Shown piece after piece: positions 12,214 through 24,795 of a stretch of 64,000 nucleotides of DNA; the first letter of the stretch is position 1, and each line of letters opens with the position of its first letter. Source of the DNA: Hyposmocoma kahamanoa (taxonomy: Eukaryota > Arthropoda > Insecta > Lepidoptera > Cosmopterigidae); the NCBI RefSeq assembly GCF_003589595.1, contig NW_020654080.1, forward strand, positions 680,432 to 744,431, given 5' to 3'. The notes beneath the pieces are model-generated. The model was not told the DNA's origin, made no database searches, and saw only the letters and a list, made by a program, of their open reading frames with translations. Made by a program: the position numbers and the translations under genes.

Positions 12214-12325
12214 ATTTGAGCATTACTGCATTCCAATTGTGACGGGTGCGGGCGCTGGTGAAATTCACATTGGACTTATCGACTTTATGTCTCAGGGTGA
12301 CGGGACTCGACTTGTCTACATTTTA
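12214..12325 (+). repeat. Family A fragment (copy 2)
   Basis: It holds the middle of family A in order: 'GAGCATTACTGCATTCC', 'GGGCGCTGGTGAAATT', 'TTATGTCTCAGGGTGACGGG' and 'CGACTTGTC'. Both ends are lost. Confidence 0.7.
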
Positions 12326-12482
12326 ATTTATACTTATAAACTTCTAGTTATTTTTTTAATATCTTACCAGGATGTTGACAATTGGTACTAAGCAAAAGAC
12401 GACAGTACCCCGTGCGTGCACTCGGTTTGTAACAGTAAGAATTAATGAGGGCGAAATAGTTGCAGTTTTTAGGCTTCTTTTA

Positions 12483-12830
12483 CTTTTTTTTTATAAGTAA
12501 ACAAGAGCATTTGACCTCCATGAAGTCGATAATGTAGCATGCACATCTAAAGAATGCCTATTCACTCTCGCCTTGAATAGGCCAAGTTATAGCGTTCGGG
12601 GAATAAGTAAGTCTGCAGGCAGGGAATCCACTCCTTTGCCGTTCGCCTTATAAATGTGGCAGCGAAACCGTTCGTGCGAATCTTTGGAATATCCACAACA
12701 TAGGCGTGGAACCCCAACCTCCGTCTAGTCCGACGGTAATGGAATGAAGAAGGGGGAATTAAATCATGTAATTCCATCGCACACTCGCCATGATATATCT
12801 CATGATATATCTGTGTTCAAGGCTATGCAA
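12483..12830 (-). pseudogene. Family C copy 1: LINE ORF2 C-terminus and tail
   Basis: The minus-strand frame 12562-12777 reads 'RRTRRRLGFHAYVV', then 'RTAKEWIP' and 'FPERYNL'. This resembles the C-terminal end of Jockey-group ORF2 proteins (R-T-A-K-E-W-N-S-L-P, F-P-x-x-Y-N-L). The UTR runs to an A-run, seen as T's on the plus strand near 12485-12493. No RT core is present. The same block recurs at 51165 (+) and 54244 (-). Confidence 0.65.
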
Positions 12831-13482
12831 CTTCGCCTCTACTAAATCCAAAGTTGTATAATATGCCTGTGCACTATGCAATCTAAAACAAAGCCGTCCT
12901 TTGTTGGCCGTTATATGCCTCTAACATTCTGTCAAAACTAGGTCTCCGAGTCCTGCATCTTGGCGAATGTCCAGCCGCAGCACAATGCTCCTCTTAGTAT
13001 AAAGGAATGTTTTCTTGTAGGACGCTAGTACACAACAATGCTTCGTTTCCACACTACAGCGACCTTGTATAGGCCACTACCGCACAGATGAAAGTACGAC
13101 TAAGATAGTTGGAGGGTGATTGCGGTTGTGCTATATTTAATTACTAAATGAGAGAAAAATGGATATAATGTGTAATAACAATATAATACTCACTTTTGCT
13201 TAATTTGGCAGCGTAACAAAAAAACGCATATCCACAAAAGGTGGTACGGTCTTGTATCACCTCACACAAACACGTCGTCGGTGTCCACCGTACTATCTTA
13301 GTGCATAACATCTTAAATATTACGTGTGTGTAAAATACACAAATTACACCCCTGAAAATGAAGGGTGCGTTTAGTGTAAGCAATTGAACTTTGTCAGTAC
13401 GTTGTTGGTACTTCCCTAAATCCTAAAATCTAGATATGCCTGCTTCATTACTATATCTGAATTTTTTATTTATATACTAAGT
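12831..13482. other. Unassigned DNA
   Basis: No repeat family or coding frame could be supported. Confidence 0.35.
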
Positions 13483-13962
13483 GACGGGACGAGCAAGTCG
13501 TGTACCTGTGCCTGGTGGTAAGTGACACGCCTGTCCATAACAGTTGCAGTACCACTCAGAACTTCAACTCACAAAGATCTGAGGGGCACTGCCACTGCGC
13601 CTGTCACCCTGAGACATAAACCCCGTATATCTGTAATTTCACCAGCACCCTAATGCTCTGGCCAATCAGAGGCGGCCGCGGAAGCGTTCCGGGCGCGGGA
13701 ATTTTTGTAACGTACGAATTTATATGAACCCTGCCACACCGAAACGCACGACAGACGCGCAGCTGTCGCGCGTTTCAGTGTGGCAGGTTTCATATGAACT
13801 CGTACGTTACAAAAATTCCCGCGCTCGGACCGCTTTCGCGTGTGACCTGAGCATTACCCTTCAGAACCGGAACGTGGTAATGCTCACAATAATACTGCTT
13901 GGCGGTTGAAATAGGTAAAGTGGCAGTAATTCGCTAGACATAGAAAAAACTCTACTGCTACT
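13483..13962 (-). repeat. Family A copy 3, interrupted by a 206-bp foldback
   Basis: This is a near full-length family A copy in minus orientation. The tail side starts with 'GTGACGGGACGAGCAAGTCG' and the head side ends near 'CTCTACTGCTACT'. Between 'CACCAGCACCC' and 'CCCTTCAGAACCGG', which are only about 3 bases apart in other copies, lies a palindromic insertion (13651-13856). This copy therefore shows the insertion junction directly. Confidence 0.75.
13651..13856. mobile_element. 206-bp near-perfect palindromic foldback element
   Basis: The ends are TAATGCTC and GAGCATTA. The arms share 'GCGCGGGAATTTTTGTAACG' and its reverse complement, and the stem continues to a central loop of about 8 bases between CGACAG and CTGTCG (13749-13768). 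A few mismatches occur between the arms. It splits family A copy 3. The target duplication is at most 2-3 bases (TA or TTA), which would suit a Tc1/mariner-like or similar MITE. Transcripts across it would form a long hairpin. Confidence 0.7.
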
Positions 13963-13989
13963 AAATAATTGGTATAAACTAACATGTTG

Positions 13990-14190
13990 TGGTCGTACGT
14001 CAAAAGTGCTTTTATCACATGAAAATCATAAAAATAATTCGAATTACATGAAACAAATTAATGATCTTTAAACCTCTCTCCTGAAAAGTTATCCATTTGC
14101 GGTTGTAGACTTATTACACCCAGGGGGACTGTTCTAATGGGGCCTATAAAGAGCCCAAACGCTGGTTTGTTTGAGAAACAAAACAAAAAC
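13990..14190. repeat. Dispersed block next to family A heads
   Basis: 'ACGTCAAAAGTGCTTTTAT' recurs near 50099, and 'CCTATAAAGA' with 'GGTTTGTTTGA' recurs near 58590-58625, in both cases just beyond a family A copy or a LINE tail. It may be an extension of family A or a separate old repeat. Confidence 0.35.
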
Positions 14191-14689
14191 ACACATGTAT
14201 TATCTATTTAAATGTAAAATGTCCTTACGATATTATTTCTATTTGTTTATACCGAATAGATAATTGTATGTAATTCAAAACCAAAAATAAGGTGCCTTTT
14301 CATGGAAATTGACACAAATGAAGAGAGACGAATCAGTAAACATCAACAGTAATCCAACACCATGTCATTATTTCTTCCATTATCCGTCATGTGAACGAAC
14401 CCTCGCAGCCCTAATTTAACGTGCAAACGAGAGCTCATTTTGTTTTGTGAATTCCTATTTTTAGATGTAAACTACACATTCTGTGATTGGTGTTTTCGGA
14501 TGTATGTGTGTATGATGTTTTTTTAAATGTAGATGTGTGGAGATTTTGGTGAAACGTAAACGATGGTCTAATTAACTCATAGGGAAATGATTCGGTTACG
14601 AGTAATTAGTGAAATGTTTACGTCACATGTGTACAATCTAAAACAAGCTACGTAAATAAGATTATTTTATTAAATCAAATTTTTGAAAT

Positions 14690-14875
14690 GGCTCTAATGT
14701 CCTTCCTAAAAAAATTTTTTCTGAAATAAAGCCAGTGTCCCCTGCCGTTCGACCCAAGCAAATTGAACCGTATTGGTACGGGAAAAATTTGAATTTGAGC
14801 AGAGGTAGTATCGACTCTTAAACCAGTTATTTCCTCTACAGACACCACTCCCACCCATTGCAAGCTAGGTTAAAT
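14690..14875. repeat. Family H repeat, copy 1
   Basis: It shares 'TTCTGAAATAAAGCCAG', then 'CCAAGCAA...TGAACCGT' and 'GGGAAAAATTT' in the same order as 63115-63225. The class is not recognised. Confidence 0.5.
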
Positions 14876-16484
14876 AATATCGTTATCGACATACGATAGA
14901 TATCGTAGCAAACAACACTTTAACAAATAATGAGATTAGTTTAGTGGATAGTTTCATTATTTATCTATGTCCTCTATGCAGGGGTTACCTTTCCACATTT
15001 ATTGTAGTATAAAAGGACGTTAAAAGGTAATAAATATCACTATCAATTGAAACGTAATTGTTGCTACTGCTCCTTAAACTTTTCAACTTTTTATATATCG
15101 CCATGACTGACGTCATTTTCGTTTTTCTTGTCGCGAACGGAATGGCTGTTATGTCTCCTACTGAAGGTACTGCACTATTTCGTAATGTAATTTAGTGTTC
15201 AGTTCTCGTCTCCTCTATAAGACATGTTTTCGAAAAATTTGGTGAATCTTTTCCGAGTTATAACTTCCATTGCGAAGTGACAAATGTAGATATATATGGA
15301 AATAAATTATTTTCAAAACGGTAATTGTATGATTGAAAGTGATGTGTCTTATAATTTCCCTTACATTTAATCATGTAATTTTCGTATCATTCTAAAATAC
15401 TCCGATGCAAGTCATGAACGAACTAGCAAGTTCGTGTTTATATTACGATCTTTGTAAATTAGTCTTGTTCATTAAAATTCGAGTCTCTAAAGACCAATGT
15501 CTACTTTAAACAAAATAAATACATAACTCAGTAATTATTATACATATTATTGTGTTGATAAAAATTGTTTCACATTTTTGTTTCTAGGGCAAGAAAATGA
15601 AGGTCAATCATTGCCTGTAAAAACGCTCCAGAATTTCCATCGAATTATCAAAATGTTATCCCGCAATATGTAACGCACTGTGTAAATCTATCGGCTTCCC
15701 AACTGACAATTGCATTCCTGACTATGGGTGCCAATGTGGTCAAAAAATGCCTATGTGGTCAAATCGTGCAAAATAATTTACTTCCATTCTACTTCCGTTC
15801 GCGAAGTAGCAAGTTAATTTACCTCCATTTTTATTCGTATTAATTAGAAAACAAAATCTTTTAATCAGCTGTAATCGGCTTTTAAATAGCTTTAAATGCA
15901 AATCAGCTTTTAAATAGCTCTAACCGCACGTTTTTACGGTGCAAAGATTCTATTAATATCGGAGACATTGCTCCAAAGCAGAAGCTATGAATGAATAGAT
16001 GGTATTGATCTGAGATAAATCACTGAGCAATGATTGAATTGGAGCCTGACGTCAGTACACTATTGTACGTACATAGTAGGTATTTTATTCCCTCTAGGGT
16101 TTCATGAGGTGTCCCGCAATCTGTAGCCATTACGTTATTTATGCCCACAGGCCTTGTCAAAATGTTATTTATATCAATTTTATTGCAGGTAACTCGGTTA
16201 ATCACAAGAGGTAGCGTAAGCGTTTATACTCACCTACTCGTGTTTTCATTTGTATATTTCAATAATTCACTTGGATATTACTGTCATATTTTTTTAAATA
16301 TATTGTCTGATAATCATTAAAAAATACCGATTTCCTATTCAAGAAATTCTTAAATGTTCATCATTTCTCCTTTAGGAGAAAAAATAAAGGTAATATGAGT
16401 AAACTAGTGCCCTTCATCCAGCAATATTGATGGTTTGAAGTAACATTCCAAATTACCTATTGGGTAAGATTACTTATACAATAA
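14876..16484. other. Unassigned AT-rich DNA
   Basis: No supported gene or repeat. Short palindromes are present (for example ACTATTGTACGTACATAGT, near 16059). Confidence 0.35.
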
Positions 16485-16655
16485 TGGTGACATTACAGGC
16501 ACAAGAAATTTGTAAACTTATGTCTCATGGTGACGGGCATAGTGGGAGTGCCCCTGCGATCTTTGCGATTTTAATTTCGGAGTGGCACTACAACCGCTAT
16601 GAACAGGCGTGTCGCTTACCACCAGACGTACTTGGTATCATAAAAAAAATCTGAC
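16485..16655 (+). repeat. Family A copy 4 with intact tail
   Basis: It has 'GACATTACAGGCAC', 'TTATGTCTCATGGTGACGGG', 'GTGGCACTACAAC' and 'GGCGTGTCGCTTACCACCAG', then 'GGTATCATAAAAAAAA'. It shows clearly that family A ends in an A-rich tail in this orientation. Confidence 0.75.
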
Positions 16656-18234
16656 CGCTTTACATGTAGAGTATGATATAACGCCATCGCTACCGCTTAT
16701 AACTAACATGACCACACCCCCATTCGGCCCGTGTGCTCGGTACTCAATAAATAAGTAATTAATAACAATAACACACAGACGGACGGAATAACTCAATCAC
16801 GGCGGCACGGAGAACAACGCCGGGAGACGTAATGAGGTTTACTAGACCCGTACTGTTATTATTATTTTTGTTAGAATTGATTACGTTTTAGTAATAAATG
16901 CAAAAGTCTTCATACTGACATATCAGGGATGAAAAATTTGCCACAACGCCACCCATGCCTTAGCAACGCAGGAAATTGTCGCTATCGTCTATTTGCTCTA
17001 AACAGTATTTAAATTTGACTGTACAAATATTTGTTATAGCCGTCTATGTGGTACATGTATATGAACACTTTAATGAATTTCAAAAATAAACAACCCTTAA
17101 AAGGGCTCCAGGTCCTCATTAGATACCAGGGTCGCATAAGCCAATAAGCCCCTCGCGAAGTGCGGAGTGCGGTGGGCGAGAGAGCTGGAGGTGCGGAATA
17201 TAAATCAGGCTCAGCCTCGGGCTTCTGCTGCCCTAGCACTTCCAATCGATTTTGCGCAATTTACGACGTTAAGTTTAGCTATTGAAGTCAATGAACGTTT
17301 CAAACTTCTAAAAACAGAAAAGATAACATATAATTTTGTACAATTCAAATAAAGATAAAATTCGTAAAAATATTCATTTTTTTTCAAAACAATAGCTATT
17401 TATCTATCGGTTACCCATATTTGATTTAATAATGTGAAAGAATGGATTGGCCTAAAATGCTGTTTTTGCCAGTAGCTAACTTTAAACAAAAAAATTTTTC
17501 TTTTAAAATGTTATGTTGACGCTTTGAAACGGGATGTTTGGCATTATGTCTAAGGTTAGCCAGCTTGGGCACTGCGTTAATGTCTCTAACTCTTGCCGAT
17601 ATGCGCCACGAGAGAGTTCTTTCTTCCCAAAGGCGGAAGTAATTTGATATGATAATCAACACAAGGCTATAATTAGATAATGGGTGTATTATCTTATGTA
17701 GAATAGATTTGAATCTATTTCACGTTCCGAATAGCTAAGTTCGACGTACCCTTTGCACAAATTATCATGTTTTATCCAACGGCTCTTCAGTGCAGCAATA
17801 AGGAAGCGTGTAAACAACCTAATGCGAATGTCCGCATGCCATGAATCACGGCACTATCGCGTGATGCTCTACCCTGCATGGCTTGCAACTTGCAACCCTC
17901 GTAAACATTACTTTGGTTATACAGGGACGACGTTAGTCAATCTGCCTTTTGGTTCCTCGCTTTCATTTTTCGAAAGCAAGATATGATTTTTACATTCTCA
18001 GTACAGAGTATTAAGAAACCGCCGTCAAAAGTTCGTGGAATTACTTCATTCATTCGCCAAGTTTTATTAAAATCGTTTACCGGAAACTGCGCGAAACCGG
18101 TTTCGTACCCTAGTCTGCTACCCTTGGAGGTAGAATATTTTTTTTTTAATTCAATTGGGATCGGTTCACAATATATATATAAAAATACAGTCGAATTCAG
18201 CACCTCCTCTTTTTTTAAAATCGGTTAAAAATAT
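16656..18234. other. Unassigned DNA
   Basis: A GC-richer patch lies at 17140-17240. The minus frame 17426-17662 encodes an unremarkable basic peptide without a recognised domain. No repeat family is supported. Confidence 0.3.
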
Positions 18235-18500
18235 TTTAAAGTAAAGGTAAAAACTAAGAAATTTGACCAACTTTGGTTGTCCCGATTTTTTCATCGCATA
18301 CAATGAACTTATTACTTCACGAAATTCAGTCGATTAACACTAAAAAAGAATTTTATCAATGTCATTCATTTTTATGGACAACTCACGCTTGTCCAAAAAA
18401 TTTCCGATGCCAAAAAAGACGTAATGACCTCTAAGAACGTTTTCTTGTATCTTCTATGGTTTCTGATTTCCCCATACTGTCTCATTGAGTAAAAACACTG
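18235..18500. repeat. Family G repeat, copy 1
   Basis: About 265 bp align in order with 34185-34465 on the same strand. Shared blocks are 'ATGGACAACTCACGCTTG', 'CCAAAAAATTT' and 'GATTTCCCC.TACTGTC'. There is no coding potential and no class is assigned. Confidence 0.55.
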
Positions 18501-19019
18501 ATATAGTTACCGGAGGCTTCTTCACCTACCACTTTTACGTCTAACAACAAGCACAAAGCAAATTACACCGTTATGCAGAGTGACCCGAGTTCAGTATAAT
18601 ATCTGCAACTACTTTTCAATTTTTCATAAAATTTCACTGCTCAAGTGCATCCCTGTTTGTCCCACAACTCTCTATCTAACTTACAAATTCTTTGGTTGCA
18701 AACCGACGCTGCATAAACCGTACAAAGCTGTATAAGAGAGCTGTAAAAACTATTTTACGACTGCGACGTCGCGACTATTGGTTTCGGACTATTTATTACT
18801 CATCGTTTATTTGAGGTTATATTATTGGTCAACAGAGGTGAAACTTTTTACGTTTATTTAATAGGTGTACCTCTAGTTTTGCCTCTGCAGTCAAAGTCTC
18901 ATGGGCGATTTCCTCCTTCAGGGTTGTCGAACATTTATTTATATAGAATATACATACATAGAAAACACTACATTAAAAATAATTAAACATTTAAACTAAA
19001 AAACTAACTGATGCTGCAC
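18501..19019. other. Unassigned, with LINE UTR-like DNA at 18920-19010
   Basis: 18920-19010 reads on the minus strand like an AT-rich LINE 3' UTR with an AATAAAT string. No gene is seen in the rest. Confidence 0.3.
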
Positions 19020-19481
19020 TTAAGGACTTTACATACCCCACGGGAGGGGTAGGCAGAGACTACGGAACCCCACATTGCTCTATCCTGGCACAACTCTCGA
19101 GCCTCACATACATCAACTACCCTGTTCATACAACTTCCCAGCCTTTTTGAGGACATCACTGATCTGATCAATGTAAGTTCTTCTGAGACGTCATCTTAAA
19201 ACCCTTCCATCCACATTCGCATCATAAATCTGTTTGGTAATTCTTCTTACATCCATCCGCTCTACATGGCCAAATCTCAACATTCTTTTCTCTATTCTAG
19301 GCACTACATCCTCTTTCAAGCCACATCTTTCACGTATCATTGTATTCTTTACTCTATCATTCAATTTTATTCCACAAATTTTCCTCAAAGATCTCATCTC
19401 CACTGCATTAATTCTACTTTCATGCTTCTTCTGCCATACCCAACTTAAGGACTTAAGGACTTTGAAAGCTCTGAATAACAC
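19020..19481 (-). pseudogene. RTE-type LINE ORF2 C-terminal remnant
   Basis: The minus strand encodes 'MRSLRKICGIK', 'DVVPRIEKRMLRFGHVERMD' and 'RRTYIDQISDVLKKA'. This is the recurrent C-terminal pattern of RTE-type pol in Lepidoptera, where the usual form has W-F-G-H-V-E-R-M. After about 19150 the frame shifts and continues with 'CEARELCQDRAMWGSVVSAY'. A stop (near 19190) and a frameshift show it is dead. The RT core is missing. The nominal start at 19481 has no meaning. Confidence 0.7.
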
Positions 19482-19603
19482 TGCAACTGTTATGACTTAC
19501 AACCTTACAACCAGCCACACGACGACGACGTGTTATTTAAAAATATCCAGCTCTTTCTACTTTTCTCTGCCTCTAGAGGCTCTACTCTATCCTTTGCCTG
19601 CTA

Positions 19604-21253
19604 ATGTTACTTTATATCATAAAAAAAACATCAAAGATGAACTATAATTGTGTGATTGTATGTAGTGTGGGTGATTGTACCCGCCCGTATGAATACGCGA
19701 ACAGTATTAATAATATTGAGATTGATGATAAAACCTTGTACACATTACTAAAAACTGTAGACTTAAATAAGGGGCCTGGCCCTGATGAGATATCTCCAAT
19801 TTTTATATCGATGTGCGCGGCAAGTCTGACCATTCCTCTCTCTATACTGTTTAAGCGGTCACTCGGGGAGGGTGTTGTTCCTCAAATGTGGAAGTCTGCA
19901 TTTATCACCCCAATCCATAAAAATGGTGATCGCGGGAAGGTGGCTAACTATAGGCCTATCTCCAAATTATGTATATTCGCTAAAATATTAGAACGAATTG
20001 TTCATACTCAGGTATACAATTCGCTGGCAAGCACTTTTATACCTGAACAACATGGATTCCTCAAAAATCGATCAACCGCTTCTAATCTACTAACTTTTGT
20101 TGACCGCGTAACTCTTTCCATGGATTCAGGAAGTCAGGTAGATGCCATTTTTACTGATTATAAGAAAGCTTTCGATCGGATTGACCATAACATTCTACTT
20201 CAGAAGCTTCTCGCAGCAGGAATTCATGGAAATCTATTTAGGTGGTTTACTTCTTACATTAATAATCGTTCCCAAGCTGTTGCAATTAATGGTTTTGTAT
20301 CTTCATGGCATGGCGTGCCCTCAGGAGTGCCTCAGGGCTCCTTAATCGGGCCTTTATTATTTAACATATTTATAAATGATGTCAATACTTGTTTCACTCA
20401 TTCCAATTTCTTGTTATATGCAGACGATTTAAAAATATTTAAGCCTATTGATACCATTAACGATAGTCTTCTTTTACAGCAAGATCTTGATCGATTTGAA
20501 AAATATTGTGCCGTAAACAAATTGGAATTAAATTTAGCGAAGTGTCAATTCATAACGTTCACCCGTAAACAAAATATTATTGAATATAATTACACAATCA
20601 AAAATTGTAAGCTTGATAAGGTATCTGAGATTAAGGATCTTGGGGTAATACACGACCACGAACTATCTTATGATGCACACATTGGTCACATTTCCAATAA
20701 AGCAAATAGAATGATGGGTTTCGTTTTAAGATCGTGCTCTCAATTTACAAATTTAAAAACCTTAAAAATTTTATATTGTTCTTATGTCCGTAGTATACTC
20801 GAGTACAGCTCTCAGCTTTGGAATCCACAGTATGACGTCTACATAAATAGACTGGAAGTTATACAACGCAAATTTATGAGATTTCTTCAGTACAGGTGTA
20901 AAAACTTCGATACAAACTACGAAGCGAGGTGTAAAAGGCATCACATATTGCCGTTAGAAGTAAGAAGGAAAATTGCGGACACTACACTTTTGGCTAAGAT
21001 TGCTCAATCTAAAATAGATTCAAGCTACCTACTTTCCAAATTACAAATTCGAGTTCCACATAGATCTGTAAGACACCAAACAACTTTTGCTGCTCCACGT
21101 TGTTTCACCAATTACAGGCGGAATTCTTTCTTTATCAGATCGGTAACTTCTTTCAATCAGCTGACCGACTTTCCAAAATTGGATATCTTCAACACTAAGC
21201 CAATTTCATTTAATAAATTCTTAACTGACCATTGGTTTGAGTCGGTTCCATAA
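19604..21253 (+). pseudogene. LINE 2 ORF2 fragment: reverse transcriptase, intact frame
   Basis: A 549-codon frame without interruptions. The first ATG (19604) lies in flanking or junction sequence and is not a native start. Recognisable LINE protein begins around residue 25-45 ('GPGPDEISP'). RT landmarks: 'NYRPIS' after 'GDRGKVA', 'DYKKAFDRIDH', GVPQGS at residue 241 and the catalytic YADD at residues 272-275. Residues 330-549 form the usual Jockey-group C-terminal region with 'LWNPQYD' and a basic tail. With no endonuclease it cannot retrotranspose alone. An intact RT frame in a truncated copy suggests a fairly recent insertion, or chance preservation. Confidence 0.85.
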
Positions 21254-21475
21254 TCTATAATCTATTGTTGGTATGTAATGTGCGGTATTGTAAAAATTTC
21301 TGCTGTTGACTTTTTTTTTTTTGTTTGCAGTTTAGAGATAACTAGCGTGAACTTTAGTTATTATATGCGAAAACATGTAACTGGTGTTTAGATACATATT
21401 TATCTATAAGTTATAGTAATAATATCACTGTTTGTTTTCCAAATAAAATAAAATAAAATAAAATAAATAAAAATG
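19640..21475 (+). mobile_element. LINE 2: 5'-truncated Jockey-group non-LTR retrotransposon
   Basis: The element carries the RT region and C-terminus, a 3' UTR (21254 to about 21440) and an (AAATA)n-type tail at about 21441-21475. The endonuclease and ORF1 are gone. The 5' boundary lies somewhere in 19600-19690, next to the antisense RTE remnant. It is a different family from LINE 1, since the proteins differ strongly outside the RT motifs. Confidence 0.85.
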
Positions 21476-24400
21476 TCAAGGGCATTATTTGAATCTATGT
21501 AGGTAAACATTGTAATTAATAAATCTACATATAATAATAATTGTTTATAATAATTAATGCAATTAATTTAAATTATAACACTTCAGAGAACAAAGTAAAA
21601 AGATTATGAATTCCAAATATGCTTCTTTTTAGAACACTGTTCTCTTGACAATATGTTGGCCAACATGCCGGTTGATCTAATGCTGTTTGGCTTCGAGGCA
21701 TTAAGAATAAAATACTAATATATGTGTTCATTTGCTAGAACGTTAACTGTAAAGAATAAACCACAGAGTTTGCGCCATCGCCGATCATTGCAGTAAAACT
21801 TAAAAATTCTTCAATTAAAATTCTTTGAACACGAAACTATCGCAAACATTCTTTCGATGTTTATCTACTATTTCCGTCCAAAGTCAAAGTTTTTTAACAA
21901 AGCCGTATTTCTTCGTTACCACGGCAGCATTCCTACAATAACACAAAACCAACAATTCATAAAATAGTGAAAAATCGCCCATTATAACAATCGGTTATTT
22001 TAAAATAATGGGTGAAGAATGATCAACATATCGTGTATCTAATTTTAAAAATACCCACCGGTTTTTTAAACGTGGAATTTAAACGATCGAGTGTCGATTT
22101 TATCGCGCGATCGACGCCGAGCCATCATTTCGAGGTTCATATTTCGAACTGTCCTTCACTGAATTCGAATTTTTATTCCAGCACAGACGTTGAGTTCTAT
22201 GTTGCTACACATCCATTGATGTGTTTAATCCTGTTTTTGACATATTGATTGGGATAAAACTAGCTATGTATGTGCAACAAATTTTGTTGATAACATTTTT
22301 GGGAGAATTATAAGTGCAAGTCGAATGGTTTAGTCAAGTACAAGCAGCATTAGTCAGTGAGCTGTCACAATACATCACCGATAGCATCGTGGTGTACCTT
22401 ATAATATTTTTGTAAGCGGCCAGTGACACCGCGGCGGTAGAACTGCTTAATATTTTATTTATGGATAGTTTTCGATTAACACCAAAGCGGTAGAAAGTCT
22501 CAAATGTCATAGACAGTGAATTACGTGTTTCTGACAAAGGTGTTTTATGGTTCTTAAACACAATGTTTACGTTTCGTAATAAGCGGTCATAACGTTTTAC
22601 TGCGATTGTTACTCGTTCTAAGCTTAGCTAGATAGGGTAGTTATGTAAAATTAATAGTATGGTGATATAAATAGCCACTACTCGTTTATCATGAAGTCAC
22701 TATTTCAAATACTAATAACGCTGAGGTTTTTCAAAGAACGATACCAAAGTGCGTAGAATTAAAAAACTGACATAGGAAGTAATCTGAACTCTACTCGGAT
22801 TATTAAAAGGTTTAATCATCTTTATTGGCGTCTTTTCTCGCCCATTTTAATTATAAAAGAAGCAAGCAAGCAAACATTTCATATGTACATATATCAAGTA
22901 ATGAGTAATTATTACCTTTACCTCGTACATTAATTACTGGCCTGCCTTAAATTCGACGCACCGCCTTGGCTCAAGCCCTCCCGCTGAGACCGGCGAGCCC
23001 ACGGAGCCACTAATTATGCTCGTGTTAAGCAATCTTTAATGCTTAGGACACTTCTGCACGTTTACTCTTACTGAGGGGTTGAACGATTTTAGGGTACCCA
23101 AAAGTTAGGTTATACTCTGATGTCGATGCCAAAAGTGCATTGCAGATATTTATTTGGAACAACAGCTTATAAAACAATAAATTAAATAAATTTCACTACT
23201 TTTCTTGTAGTTCATAAATTCCAATTTTATAATTTAATTTTCTATCTGCTATTACAATAGTGTAGCATCTCAAAATATGTTAAATTGAAGATTATACTTT
23301 TGCTGAACGTAACATTTGATTATATACAACTCAATAAAACCGTCATTAGAATATTGTAAGAAACAATAGATTCATCAGGTTTCTTACCACGGTATGACTT
23401 CTTTTTTTTTAATAGATGTACCTAACTCAAAATGAGACAAAGTTTTTATGAGCTTGTTCTGGATAAAACAGTCCTTGCTCAAAAATACGATATAATATTT
23501 TCCCTTTTATTTTTAAATATATTTGACAAATAGGAAATTGTTTAGATGTCTGTAATAAATTTTAATAATAATAATCTTTCATTGGAAGAGAGTAATTCGT
23601 TTTTCAGCGATCCCGAAAAAAATAAACTTTTTGAGTTAATACACTTTTGTATTAACAGTGCAAAATGTCGATTTATTAATTATATCTGTACACAGACTCA
23701 AATACTTCCCATTGTTACGGTATAATTTTTTAATATGCATATTGTTGGCAGTGATGTTCTCTGAGTGTAGAGGCACTAAATTTTTAAACTTCAATATTTC
23801 ACTTATTATTTAAGTTATGTGTAGTGTTTTCTAAATAAATAAATAATGATTTCCAATAAACATGTTTAGTTGAAACATAAATAATTAACAGTCGCTCTGA
23901 AACCTAGCCAACCTACAGCTTTAACGCCAACTATCGCTTATTGAGGTTATTCTCATTCTCATATATAAATCCCATGTCCGTCGCCATACACCTTTCTTCC
24001 AGAGATAGCTCATAATATCTGTAGTTTTCAACAAACGACTCTGCGGTACTATAAAATTTTAAGTGCGAACAGACATTTCCTCTGAATACTGCGTCCGTAT
24101 GACATGTACAGCACAGGATTGTCACCAAATGCGACTGATGTACTCCAACGTCAAAACAAATTTAAGCAAGTCAAGCTCTCAACAGGTTAACTTTCTAGGT
24201 ATAACGCTGTAGATGAACATTACTGCCGAATTTTTAATCTATTGAATTCATCGTTATCCTTTGTTATTATATACAAGGTGTAATCGTTAACGCGTTTATT
24301 CCGTATATATAAGAGATATCAAAAACCTTTAAAAACTGATATCGAAAGTACGTTAACTAATTAGTTAAACGACATCGATAACTTTTTAAAATAAAACTAA

Positions 24401-24639
24401 AAATTTCTAAAATGTTTACGTCAAATGCTCTACATTCGTAGAGAGGCGTTAGTTTCGAACAACTGCTTTGAATACAATTACTTAAAAATAAATTTCACTT
24501 TGTTTTTATATTTATTTACAGCAGTTTCGTTATCTGTAAACGTTTTGTTGCCTCTTACAGGAGGTCAACGACTTCATAATGTGATATACTAAATTGAAAA
24601 TATTTTTATTTTTATATTTTTTTACTGATCTAAATCGGG
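21476..24639. other. Unassigned AT-rich DNA
   Basis: No supported gene. 22925-23050 is a GC-richer island flanked by TAATTA cores and could be regulatory. Homopolymer runs occur near 23401. The remaining open frames are short and lack domains. Confidence 0.35.
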
Positions 24640-24795
24640 TATATTTATTAATGATACAAATATCGAACAACACAAAGAAAAATTCCTTCCATCTAACTAG
24701 ACTCGAACCAGGGTCTGTTGCCATATCAGGGCCACCGCTCTTAACCAATAATAATAACAAGCTAGTGGAGTATTTTTCACAAAAAAAAATTACGA
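24640..24795 (-). repeat. Family D SINE, partial inverted copy
   Basis: Left part, minus: the family D 3' module ('ATACAAATATCGAACA', 'AAAAATTCCTTC') and a B-box string 'ACTCGAACC'. The right part reads 'AACAAGCTAGTGGAGTA' plus an A-run, the plus-strand 3' end of the same family. A fused inverted pair or a rearranged copy would explain it. Confidence 0.55.
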
